Under the pieces are notes generated by a model. It was not told where the DNA came from. It saw nothing but the letters and a program-made list of their open reading frames with translations, and made no database searches. Source: Methanobacterium veterum (GTDB taxonomy: Archaea > Methanobacteriota > Methanobacteria > Methanobacteriales > Methanobacteriaceae). Taken from it: DNA of 64,000 nucleotides. Shown piece by piece: positions 18,701-25,527 of this stretch (positions within the stretch are counted from its first letter, which is position 1; each line of letters starts with the position of its first letter). A program made the translations under genes and the position numbers. The DNA is taken from contig NZ_JQJK01000009.1 in assembly GCF_000745485.1 (NCBI RefSeq), positions 124,001 to 188,000 of the forward strand, read 5' to 3'.

Positions 18701-20522
18701 ACAGAGTGATCTGTACGCTAATCTAAACTTCTGCGTGAACACAATTTCAGAGCTATCAAAAAATACTGAAATAGAATCTATTATGACAGCTTTAAGTGGG
18801 GGTTATGTAGTACCGGGTTTGGCAGGGGATCCATCTTACTGCGATAGTTTACCTACAGGTACCAGTATGTACTCTGTTGATTCTACTAAAATGCCGAGTG
18901 AAGCGGCATGGGAATCTGCTAAAAATATTGTTAATAAGCAAATAGTTGAGTATTATGAGGAACATAAAAAATTCCCTGATACTATAGCTATTGTTATGTG
19001 GGGTACTGAACTGCTGCGTACTGAAGGTGTCGCTATTGCTCAATTTTTATATTATTTAGGTGTTGAGCCAGTATGGGATGCCAGCGGCACAGTAACTGGT
19101 ATTAAACTAATGAAACTATCTGAATTAACTATAACCCTTAGTAACGGCACTGTAATCCACAGGCCGCGCATAGATGTTTTTGCAACAGCAGTTACAAGTA
19201 ATGTAAACTGGTTAAAACTCATGACCGGTGCAGTGGCACTGGTTAATGCTACAAATGAAAGTACAAAGTACAACTATGTTAAAAAACATTATGCCCAAAA
19301 CCCCTCTTTGGATCGTATATTTGGTTTACCCGGGGCGGTTCTTGAAGGGACAGGAATATCCGATTACCTTCCAAACACTGGTAAATGGGAGCATAGTGCT
19401 GATGTTACCAAAGAACTAGCAGAGATATACCTGTCAAGAATATCTAATGCATGGACTGTTGATAAAAATGGTAATATTGTCGTGTCCAGTAATCGAAATA
19501 CCTTTGAGTATTTGCTTAAGAATACAGATATAATAACCCAAAATATTGACAGTACATGGGGATTATTAGATTCAAGCGATTATTATGATTGGCTTGGAGG
19601 AGTAACTCTAGCATCTCAGTATTTAGGTGCAAATCCGGATACATCTATTGTTGATATCCGTAACAAAAACGATATCATAACGAGGAGCCTTTCTGAAGAG
19701 ATAAATTTGGAGATTAGATCTACGCTATTAAATCCAAAATACGTGAATGCTCTTTTGAACCAGGGAGCAAGCGGCTGGCTGGAATATTCTGCAAGGATTG
19801 AAAACTTAGCCGCATTTGATCTGATCAATAAAGATACAAATGGAGGAAAACTCGTCAGCGATTCTACATGGAATCAACTGGCCAATACCTTGCTGAGTTC
19901 TGCATTCAGTGTTAACGCAGATTATAAAGCGTTTTCTTTCCAGAGTATGGCAGGATGGCTTATTACGGCATATCGTAAAGGTCTGTGGAATGCGGACTCA
20001 AAAACTATTACAGACTTGGTTGATACTTATATAGAGTCTACTAAGTACGGTGTTACCTGCTGCCACCACACGTGTGCTAATATTGACTTCAGCAATTTCC
20101 TGATGATGAGTTCCTCTTTGAGCACGGCCCAGCTTAAACAGTTCGCGGATATGATGAATAAGGCTACTGGTCAGGTTTTAAATGAGAACTCTAATGGGGG
20201 AAATTCACAAAATTCGGGTAAAGGTCAATCTAATACTGGTAAAGGCAGCGGTAGTGTTGGTTCTTCTGGAAGCGGTGTGGGCAGTGTTGGGGCAGCAGCG
20301 GTTACGGCTGCAACTAAAAGTGCTTCAAGCAGCAGCAGTGCTTCAGTAGCTTCCGGCAGTAAAAATGCATATGAAGTATCTACAGCAGCTTCTAGCGGTG
20401 CGTCAGGATCTTCAGGTGTCCCTGTAATGGCTATAATTGGTGTAATATCAATTTTGTGTTTACTTGGTGCTGGTTACTTCAAATCGGATATTTTGAACCT
20501 GTTAAAACGGTCTAAAAACTAA
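15756..20522 (+). CDS. cobN-like: Surface-anchored CobN/BchH-like chelatase-family protein
   Basis: A signal peptide (ILLLMAVLLFSFALCGTVSA) is followed by a carboxypeptidase-regulatory-like Ig domain (residues about 50-135; ISGTVRDAYD, GTYTFSNLTKGSYIVEI). Residues about 135-1470 match the large subunit of cobaltochelatase/Mg-chelatase. Hallmarks are NFGTHGTLEWLPGRS, SDPGEGMVAKDRAFALVISH, SLPTGTSMYSVD, AIVMWGTELLRTEGVAIAQ and RPRIDVFATAV. A CCHHTC cluster (about 20060) is a likely metal site. The end is a Gly/Ser/Asn linker, YEVS, one membrane helix and RSKN. Cytosolic CobN has neither signal nor anchor, so this one works outside the cell, probably binding a metal or tetrapyrrole for the import genes downstream. 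That role is inference; chelatase activity would need ATPase subunits not seen here. Confidence 0.9.
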   Translation: MKILLLMAVLLFSFALCGTVSADNITGNQSLNTTNNSTLSSGIYSAYSTSQSTVSKLNISGTVRDAYDKSKKEYAGEYNDAVPVSNATVNLRNQSNKKIIKTVVTGNSGTYTFSNLTKGSYIVEILYKTYKSFNKSITLTTTPLTVNHTFVPDIAVISYSGTSSTDGQLNKMQTLQNLSCRVYTIESYSKDDSKWWMLKYTNFIMVDMYSYNFAIPADVIADSPANQNHRIAYVFGIYDANFISKYIGSWNFLGGTNKNNTYNTLENTYIGSYWQAEAVNDSSIVKENMQNMLGYIFYLMGETSVNPTKIEGRTPLLSNPTWGIYHPDYGIFGSSPTQKEINEWIKADPGYNSDKSGSLNWMTNELKTWQAKHNTNKEIYAAFEKWYNSSKSKIKGSFIIIASYNPGGALVDKMIKTYEAQGRAVFNLFQSALTPSISQLLNELTVGVNGTGPLSRGVVCVTSLYSWSMDYANMADGGAIDDFAEMNIEIIKAVNGISNYSYTSAYGPQAEWTYAVTIPEFEGVFGAVPVSYIDSNGNEIPVQEGIDKVVQLTNGWANLKEKANKDKKVAIVLYDYPPGKSNIGASYLDVFRSLHDLLVAMYDAGYNIGMKRSEIPSATKLYTIIASFGNKGTWAQGLLNEYVKDNYANLTANKQLVNLTQYMKWFNELPETLQDQLVAKWGSGIGKVMVYDNKYLVIPGIVCGNVFITVQPSRGWEELETAEDYHSATLPPHQQYVAFYKWLSEVFKADVMINFGTHGTLEWLPGRSIGVQADDWTFQLSTIPDIYPFITSDPGEGMVAKDRAFALVISHMTPATVSSELYGDYVTLQNYITAYKNAIKVNATDLVAQYQIKIKNVAVNKLGLTGPKKGESFETWVNSLDGYLDELQNTLITLGLHVLGQGLKGDNLIQETITIASSRTKIMDNIKKLLYPSLSVDYYTMTHNTSYNRYVTAIKSKLTYYITQLVNGVSLANLAAKNGISKQSDLYANLNFCVNTISELSKNTEIESIMTALSGGYVVPGLAGDPSYCDSLPTGTSMYSVDSTKMPSEAAWESAKNIVNKQIVEYYEEHKKFPDTIAIVMWGTELLRTEGVAIAQFLYYLGVEPVWDASGTVTGIKLMKLSELTITLSNGTVIHRPRIDVFATAVTSNVNWLKLMTGAVALVNATNESTKYNYVKKHYAQNPSLDRIFGLPGAVLEGTGISDYLPNTGKWEHSADVTKELAEIYLSRISNAWTVDKNGNIVVSSNRNTFEYLLKNTDIITQNIDSTWGLLDSSDYYDWLGGVTLASQYLGANPDTSIVDIRNKNDIITRSLSEEINLEIRSTLLNPKYVNALLNQGASGWLEYSARIENLAAFDLINKDTNGGKLVSDSTWNQLANTLLSSAFSVNADYKAFSFQSMAGWLITAYRKGLWNADSKTITDLVDTYIESTKYGVTCCHHTCANIDFSNFLMMSSSLSTAQLKQFADMMNKATGQVLNENSNGGNSQNSGKGQSNTGKGSGSVGSSGSGVGSVGAAAVTAATKSASSSSSASVASGSKNAYEVSTAASSGASGSSGVPVMAIIGVISILCLLGAGYFKSDILNLLKRSKN

Positions 20523-20527
20523 ATTTT

Positions 20528-20552
20528 TCCCTATTTTTTATTTAAATAGGGA
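20528..20552 (+). terminator. Hairpin after the CobN-like gene
   Basis: TCCCTATTT (20528-20536) pairs perfectly with AAATAGGGA (20544-20552) across a 7-base T-rich loop, six bases after the stop. It probably ends or stabilises the cobN transcript; the next genes have their own promoter region. Confidence 0.5.
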
Positions 20553-20616
20553 TAAAAGTCATGAAAAGTATCGGGTTTGGTTGTGTAATGAAAATGAGTA
20601 TATTTAAAGGTAGAAT

Positions 20617-20723
20617 GTAATAATTTCTATTTAATTATTACTAATTGATGAAATAACTGATTTACGTAATAATTTTATATAAATTGTATTACATTTTTGG
20701 TGAAATAAGGACCATATGTAATA
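20617..20723 (+). promoter_or_regulatory. GTAATA/TATTAC operator cluster before the DUF2162 operon
   Basis: GTAATAAT (20617-20624) faces ATTATTAC (20634-20641). GTAATA (20666-20671) faces TATTAC (20687-20692). A further half-site, GTAATA, lies at 20718-20723. A TATA-like TTATAT is at 20745-20750. The spaced palindrome resembles the layout of NikR-type nickel repressor sites in archaea, which is consistent with the downstream genes; the regulator gene itself is not in this window. Confidence 0.5.
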
Positions 20724-20782
20724 ATAAAAGTAAAATAGAAAGTATTATATTGAACTAAACTATAAAAATTGGGTTGATTATC

Positions 20783-21490
20783 ATGTTAGAGTTATTATGG
20801 CAAATGGGAATATTATCTGCAATTTTAGTGTTCGGTGTTAAGATCGGACTTGCATCTGGATTTGCTGGGCTTTCTAAAAAGGCTGCAGTGGGAGTATCAG
20901 CTGGTTACGGTCTTGGGATATTTATATTAGCGTTTTTAGTTTCAGGACACACTGATATTGTTTATAAGGTCGTGTATGATTATAATTTCGCTATATTTTT
21001 AGCTATGTCAATTATAATTATGTATGCAGGGTTTCACACCATTAGGGAGTGGAAAGTGCATCGTAAAAATCATGCTAAGGCATCATGTGCTGCAATGATT
21101 GCGCCGTGTCCATGCTGTTTTGGGGCGGTTATAGCAGCTATAGTACTGGCTTCTCCATTTATAGGAGTTTCTACAGTATTTGTTGGGCAATATGCGGCTG
21201 TTTTCCTTAGTATAACTATACTCGCGTTTTATTTTGCATCCGGTGCAATAGTAAGGGTTTTGAAGAAGCCTTACCCTGTTTTGTTGGGTAATTTTATGCT
21301 TTTTGTTGGCCTTTACTTTTTAGCTTCTGCTATAGTTATTCCAAATATAAGTACAGTTCTTCAATCTCAAATGAGCCCGTTAACTGTTCCATCTGCAGAA
21401 ACATTGATTTATGCATTACTACTAGTTGTAGTACTTGTATTTGCAGGATTTTACCTGACAAAAAAGAGAAGCATTCTAATACAAAAATAA
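20783..21490 (+). CDS. DUF2162 polytopic membrane protein, putative transporter
   Basis: The 235-residue product has about seven hydrophobic helices and matches the archaeal DUF2162 family of predicted transporters. Notable is the APCPCCFGA motif in a helix (near 21106), where clustered cysteines could bind a metal. The ATG at 20783 is preferred over the TTG at 20774, which lies inside the SD-like GGGTTGA. It begins a three-gene unit with ExbB and DUF2149 homologues (13-base gap to the next). It is probably the inner-membrane permease or a partner of the channel; the direction and substrate are not shown by the sequence. Confidence 0.8.
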   Translation: MLELLWQMGILSAILVFGVKIGLASGFAGLSKKAAVGVSAGYGLGIFILAFLVSGHTDIVYKVVYDYNFAIFLAMSIIIMYAGFHTIREWKVHRKNHAKASCAAMIAPCPCCFGAVIAAIVLASPFIGVSTVFVGQYAAVFLSITILAFYFASGAIVRVLKKPYPVLLGNFMLFVGLYFLASAIVIPNISTVLQSQMSPLTVPSAETLIYALLLVVVLVFAGFYLTKKRSILIQK

Positions 21491-21503
21491 ATGAGGTGAT
21501 TTA

Positions 21504-22172
21504 ATGGCGACAATTCCTGGAAGTGAAGCATTAAGCGCAGCTTTACACGTTATATCTCAGAGTCTTCTTATACCTGTTATTATAGGTTTACTGGCCTTTA
21601 TGGTCTATGCAATAATTAGTTTTGGAGGTTTACTCTCTGAATATTCAAGCAGGGTTAAATTTGAAGTTGGGGACGTTAAAAAACTTATAAAAGACATGTC
21701 AAATCCCGGTACCCCAGAACATGTGCTGGAAGTGGTTGAAAAAAGTGATTTATCTGAAAATCATAAGGAAATACTGGTGAGTATTGTAGAGTCTGATGAT
21801 TTAGGCTTAAAATCAAGGGAATCCCTTGCAAGGAAGTTAATTGAAAATGAAGAATATAAAATCGCCAAAAGTCTTGAAAAAACAGATATTGTGACACGAC
21901 TTGGTCCAACACTGGGACTTATGGGTACATTAATACCAATGGGTCCAGGTTTAGCGGCTTTAGGTTCGGGAGACATAAATGCTCTTGCACAAGCAATAAT
22001 AATTGCTTTTGACACTACTGTTGTTGGTATAGCTGCTGGAGGTGTTGCATACGTCATTTCTAAAGTTAGAAGACGGTGGTATGAAGATAACCTTTCGACC
22101 CTTGAAACACTGGCAGAATCTGTTCTGGAGGTCTTAGAAAATGCTTCGAAAAAACCGGCGCAGATTACTTAA
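21504..22172 (+). CDS. exbB-like: MotA/TolQ/ExbB-family proton channel protein
   Basis: The 222-residue product has one membrane helix near residues 17-40, a cytoplasmic helical stretch (45-130), and two further helices. These hold the family signatures [20 protein letters not shown] and [18 protein letters not shown], matching ExbB/TolQ GLLGTV and TTAxGL. The ATG follows GAGGTGATT. The family uses proton or sodium flow to drive movement of a partner; in Gram-negatives ExbBD powers TonB. Here the partner is probably the overlapping DUF2149 gene and the client the CobN-like surface protein. No TonB or outer membrane is expected in this organism. Confidence 0.9.
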   Translation: MATIPGSEALSAALHVISQSLLIPVIIGLLAFMVYAIISFGGLLSEYSSRVKFEVGDVKKLIKDMSNPGTPEHVLEVVEKSDLSENHKEILVSIVESDDLGLKSRESLARKLIENEEYKIAKSLEKTDIVTRLGPTLGLMGTLIPMGPGLAALGSGDINALAQAIIIAFDTTVVGIAAGGVAYVISKVRRRWYEDNLSTLETLAESVLEVLENASKKPAQIT

Positions 22173-22476
22173 CACTCAAGAAGAAGATCCAATGGCAGGA
22201 ACATCTAATTTAGTAGATGCAATGCTAGTATTGGCTGTTGGATTCCTTATATTCCTGGTATTATCATGGAACATGCAGAGTGTTGTTTTCAGTGATTCAA
22301 CTCCAGAAGAGAAAAAACAGACCATGGAAGCCATGAAGAAAGCTGCTGAAATTGAACAGGGTAAACAACTCAACAACACACCACAAAGCCAATCCGGACA
22401 AGGAAAAGGTTATGTGCAAATGGGAACGGTATATAAGGATCCTAGCAGCGGTAAATTGATTATGGTTGAGGGTTGA
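22141..22476 (+). CDS. DUF2149 protein, ExbD-like partner of the proton channel
   Basis: The 111-residue product overlaps the ExbB-like gene by 32 bases, with GGAGGT 9 bases before its ATG. The N-terminus is basic (RKNRRRLL). A single membrane helix follows, [19 protein letters not shown], and then a hydrophilic tail of 65 residues. The helix starts with Asp26 in L-V-D-A-M-L-V-L, which matches the F-I-D-V-M-L-V-L of ExbD, where the Asp is the essential ion-carrying residue. Size and topology (short inside, one helix, outside domain) also match ExbD. The family is known to neighbour ExbB in methanogens; the ExbD equivalence is my inference from the helix motif. Confidence 0.8.
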   Translation: MLRKNRRRLLNTQEEDPMAGTSNLVDAMLVLAVGFLIFLVLSWNMQSVVFSDSTPEEKKQTMEAMKKAAEIEQGKQLNNTPQSQSGQGKGYVQMGTVYKDPSSGKLIMVEG

Positions 22477-22621
22477 CGGTTATTTCTTTATACTTTTTCC
22501 TTTATTTTTTTAAACCAGAGATAGGCTAAGCTGAGTTTTAGGGCTTAATATACTATTTGTAGATCTAAATACGATCACAAATTGTCGTTTATTGTTTTTT
22601 TATTGTCTGAAATAGCATGTT

Positions 22622-22701
22622 ATTACATTTTCCATTAAAAATAGAACTGATGTAATACTTTTTTATTACATTTAATGATGAAATAATGGTTTTTGTAATA
22701 C
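22622..22701 (+). promoter_or_regulatory. GTAATA/TATTAC operator cluster before cbiM
   Basis: TATTAC occurs at 22622-22627, GTAATA (22653-22658) faces TATTAC (22665-22670), and GTAATA recurs at 22696-22701, just upstream of the TATA box at 22714-22720. The same hexamers precede the DUF2162 operon at 20617-20723, which suggests one regulator for both units. Spacings differ from those of the upstream cluster. Confidence 0.5.
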
Positions 22702-22713
22702 TGATGGAAAGCT

Positions 22714-22850
22714 TTATATGATTAAAAATTAAAAGGCATAGACGGAGAGTTTAAGGGTCATAGAGCGTTAAAATGGAGTATTAACTTTCATCCTCTAAAA
22801 TTAGGTTTAGTAATACTCCATTAACTTAAGAGTGATCCTTATAAAGTAAA
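22714..22850 (+). promoter_or_regulatory. cbiM promoter and structured 5' leader, candidate metal-sensing RNA
   Basis: TATA box TTTATAT (22714-22720) predicts a start near 22741, leaving about 125 bases of leader. TAAGGGTCA (22752-22760) pairs with TGATCCTTA (22833-22841), one G-U. Inside it, AATGGAGTATTA (22772-22783) pairs perfectly with TAATACTCCATT (22811-22822), and the pairing continues as GTT (22767-22769)/AAC after a 2-base bulge. A 27-base loop remains. The outer stem ends ten bases before the SD AGGAGG (22851-22856), so folding could control translation. It is not one of the riboswitch patterns I can recognise. Confidence 0.5.
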
Positions 22851-22866
22851 AGGAGGATTGGAAAAT

Positions 22867-23541
22867 ATGCATATACCAAATGGATTTATACCTTTGTGGC
22901 AGTGTGCCATTTATTTTGTTATTCTTATTGTGGCATTATACTTCTCACAGAAATGGGCCAGAAAGAACCTTGATGAAAAGTCAGTTCCTTTAATGGCAGT
23001 TTTAGCTGCAGGTATATTTGCCATAATGTCCATGAACATTCCTATAGCATTTGGAACGAGCGGACATATGGTGGGAGGAGCATTAGTTGCACTTGTATTC
23101 TGTGCTCCCGAAGCAGCAGTTATAATATTTACATTAGTACTACTTGTTCAGGCTTTATTCTTCGGAGATGGTGGAATAACTACAATAGGTGCTAACGTGC
23201 TTAACATGGGAATTATAGGAGGATTTGTAGGACTTTTCACATTTAAGGCCCTTAGAAAATCAATAGGAAAAATAGCAGCTATAGGTGTAGCATCATGGTT
23301 ATCTATTTTCTTAGCATCTGAAGCAGTTGCAGTAGAAATGTGGCTTGCTGGAACGTTCCCACTTGTACCTGGACTTGAAATGATGGGATTATACCATGCA
23401 TTAATCGGAATCATTGAAGCAGTTCTAACCGTGGTAGTAATTATGGGACTTGAAAGTGTAAGGCCTGATTTACTCGCTTGGAACAGAAAAAAGAATGTTG
23501 AAGAAACTAAATCTGAATCTATGGAGGCTGCAGCAAAATGA
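22867..23541 (+). CDS. cbiM: CbiM/NikM substrate-specific subunit of an ECF-type Ni/Co transporter
   Basis: Starting at ATG 22867 the protein begins MHIPNGF, the N-terminal motif whose His2 and amino group bind the metal in NikM. The TTG at 22858 would bury this motif and overlaps the SD AGGAGG, so it is rejected. The 224 residues form about six or seven helices, with the family stretch GTSGHMVGGALVAL and FGDGGITTIGANVLNMG. It is the membrane S-component that binds Ni(II) or Co(II). The gene overlaps the PDGLE gene by four bases (ATGA). The CbiQ and CbiO energy-coupling subunits are not in this window. Confidence 0.93.
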   Translation: MHIPNGFIPLWQCAIYFVILIVALYFSQKWARKNLDEKSVPLMAVLAAGIFAIMSMNIPIAFGTSGHMVGGALVALVFCAPEAAVIIFTLVLLVQALFFGDGGITTIGANVLNMGIIGGFVGLFTFKALRKSIGKIAAIGVASWLSIFLASEAVAVEMWLAGTFPLVPGLEMMGLYHALIGIIEAVLTVVVIMGLESVRPDLLAWNRKKNVEETKSESMEAAAK

Positions 23542-23840
23542 GCCCTAAAGACAAAAAATTAGTCCTGGGAGGATTAGTAATCTGCATAATAATTGCTGTT
23601 TTAGCACCATTTATAGCTTCAAGCAATCCTGATGGACTTGAAAAGACTGCAGAGGACGTATCTACCACTGAAGAGTCAGGAATTTATGAGGCACCAATGC
23701 CAGATTATACTATACCATTTTTAGGTGAAGATAATCCTTACGGTGGAATAGTGGCATTGATTGTAGGTGTTCTAATAACTTTAGGACTTGGATACATCGC
23801 AGCAATCTTATTAAAAAGAAGAAATGCATCAGGACAATAA
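23538..23840 (+). CDS. PDGLE-domain protein, NikN/CbiN-like transporter subunit
   Basis: The 100-residue product has an N-terminal helix (residues 8-26), then SNPDGLEKTAED, the family signature, an acidic outside loop, and a second helix (73-92) ending KRRN. Two-helix PDGLE proteins accompany CbiM/NikM and help metal loading. Translational coupling with cbiM is shown by the ATGA overlap. Together they form the membrane part of a Ni or Co importer; the metal cannot be told from sequence alone, although PDGLE is more usual with nickel-type systems. Confidence 0.88.
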   Translation: MSPKDKKLVLGGLVICIIIAVLAPFIASSNPDGLEKTAEDVSTTEESGIYEAPMPDYTIPFLGEDNPYGGIVALIVGVLITLGLGYIAAILLKRRNASGQ

Positions 23841-24129
23841 AAATAAATTAACTTTCTTTACTTTTTTTATTTAAAATATAATAGGATAAAAGAGATTTTA
23901 TGATAATTCTTGTTATTAATAACGTAACTACGGCTTTTTACAATATTTCCCATGTAATATATCTTTAAATACAAATTGAAAAATATAAGGCCATTAAAAT
24001 ACCAAAAATAATTATTCAAACAGAAAATATGAATTTTGATGCCTTAAAATGCTGCACTTTGCAATATAAGCAGTAACTGTAAATTTACGGTAATTTAAGG
24101 GATATACTTAAAAGCGATATATCCGGAAA
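23841..24129. other. Convergent spacer with palindromes
   Basis: There is no gene. GTTATTAATAAC (23912-23923) is a perfect 12-bp palindrome. GGATATA (24100-24106) and TATATCC (24118-24124) form a hairpin just beyond the stop of the minus-strand gene and may end its transcript. Confidence 0.4.
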
Positions 24130-24720
24130 TTATAGTGCTTTATCATCTAATGATAATGCGATTTTATCTAATTTATCTTCAAGAACTCCGTCATCCTTTG
24201 ATGTTTTTCCTTCTATTATACAAAAGTGTATACCATCAAGGAAAAATATACGTATTTCTGTTTTTCCGTCAACAATGGATTTATATTTTAGTGTTACCAG
24301 AGAATGACGTTTCTTATATAAATCATCTCTTTCACAGCTTTTGGCTATTTCTGGATATTTTTTTCCAACCAGTTTACGGAGAATAATTTCGTCTGGATCG
24401 TCTGAAGTATACATATTAATCTTAGTAACTTCAGTCTTTATGGTAACTGGAAAGATAATATTGGTGTCATTTCCATATAATTGGACAGAATAACTTGTAT
24501 TTATAGCAGTAAAATTTGTAGGGGTCCAATCTGCAGGGTATGTGAATTCTAATTTATCATTTTCAAATGATTTATTATTGTTAAAAAGCGATGAGCCAAA
24601 TAAAAACACTCCAGTTATAAGTAATAGAACTATTAAAATACCTAACTTTGATAAAACGCCTCTCCCCTTCATAAAGTGGTTTAAGATAAGTTTTAAAATA
24701 AGTATTTTACTATTTTTCAC
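24130..24720 (-). CDS. Membrane-anchored PsbP-like protein
   Basis: An N-terminal membrane helix (KLGILIVLLLITGVFLFGSS, residues about 25-44) is followed by an outside domain that begins NDKLEFTYPADWTP. This opening is typical of archaeal and bacterial PsbP-related proteins (FSI/FTYPxxW). The domain continues with mixed beta-strands to the end. Role unknown; PsbP-like proteins of methanogens have no assigned function. The start is uncertain: GTG 24720 has no SD, and an ATG lies at 24672 (MKGRG). It follows the GAF gene by 50 bases and is probably cotranscribed with it. Confidence 0.7.
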   Translation of the reverse strand: MKNSKILILKLILNHFMKGRGVLSKLGILIVLLLITGVFLFGSSLFNNNKSFENDKLEFTYPADWTPTNFTAINTSYSVQLYGNDTNIIFPVTIKTEVTKINMYTSDDPDEIILRKLVGKKYPEIAKSCERDDLYKKRHSLVTLKYKSIVDGKTEIRIFFLDGIHFCIIEGKTSKDDGVLEDKLDKIALSLDDKAL

Positions 24721-24770
24721 AAAAATGATATTTTATAGAATTTTAAATTATGATCCATTTAAAAAAGTAG

Positions 24771-25358
24771 TTACAGTAATTTTTCAAGGATAATGCCATA
24801 AAATGCAGCAATTTTCTCAGTTATTTCCAAATATTTATCTGTATAATCTCTTTTAGGGTTACCAATGACAATTTGACCGGTAATTTTATCTGTTGAAAAT
24901 ACAGGAACAGATAAAAACTGTTTTACAGGAGTATGCCCTTCTGGAATTCCATGGGCAGCTTCATGAGTAGTAACATCTTGAATGTAAAATGATTTCCCTG
25001 TATCCAGTGAATATCCCAGAAGTCCGCCGTAGGTCCCATCTTTTCTTACTGGAAACCGTGCTTCACCAATTTCTTCGTACATATCGCATTCATGCGTCAT
25101 TTTAGTGAATGAAATACCTACACTATCTTTATTTTCAGGATCTACATAGGCTACATAACAGTATTTGCTTTCAGTTAATTTAACTGCCTCTTTTAACACG
25201 ATATCTGAAATTTCTTTAAGAGAAAAAGATAGGGGGACGTCTACAATATTTTTTATGTGATCTATGTCTTTGCCATGAGTATATAATTCAATAAGTTCAG
25301 CCAGGATGTTGACTTTGCTAGATTTATTCAAGCGTTTTGAGTTTTCTTCGGCCCTCAT
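24771..25358 (-). CDS. GAF-domain protein
   Basis: A short N-terminal helix region is followed by a GAF domain (residues about 45-195): [22 protein letters not shown], split here as [11 protein letters not shown] and [12 protein letters not shown]; then [18 protein letters not shown] and [13 protein letters not shown] domains bind small ligands or redox cofactors and usually sense signals; the H-E-C in MTHECDM and HEAAHG give possible ligand residues. No output domain is attached, so it may act with another protein. The ATG at 25358 has AGGTGGTG upstream; an in-frame TTG at 25367 is an alternative. Confidence 0.82.
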   Translation of the reverse strand: MRAEENSKRLNKSSKVNILAELIELYTHGKDIDHIKNIVDVPLSFSLKEISDIVLKEAVKLTESKYCYVAYVDPENKDSVGISFTKMTHECDMYEEIGEARFPVRKDGTYGGLLGYSLDTGKSFYIQDVTTHEAAHGIPEGHTPVKQFLSVPVFSTDKITGQIVIGNPKRDYTDKYLEITEKIAAFYGIILEKLL

Positions 25359-25527
25359 TTTTTCAACACCACCTAATGTTTACTCTTATTATCTGTTTAT
25401 TATCTATTAATATTTTTTATGCAAAAAGAGTAATAGCTGAAGAGAAATAATAAATACTAGAGATGATCTTTGGAGCTGTGTTTTATTAAGGGATAGATAG
25501 GAAAATGGAGAATAATGAAGTGGTCAT

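Noticed and set aside
22752..22841. Cobalamin riboswitch before cbiM
   Set aside because: I see no B12-box-like conserved core and the leader is too short for that class; it is kept as an unclassified structured leader.
22858..22866. TTG 22858 as the cbiM start
   Set aside because: It overlaps the ribosome-binding site and would place residues before the MHIPNGF metal-binding N-terminus.
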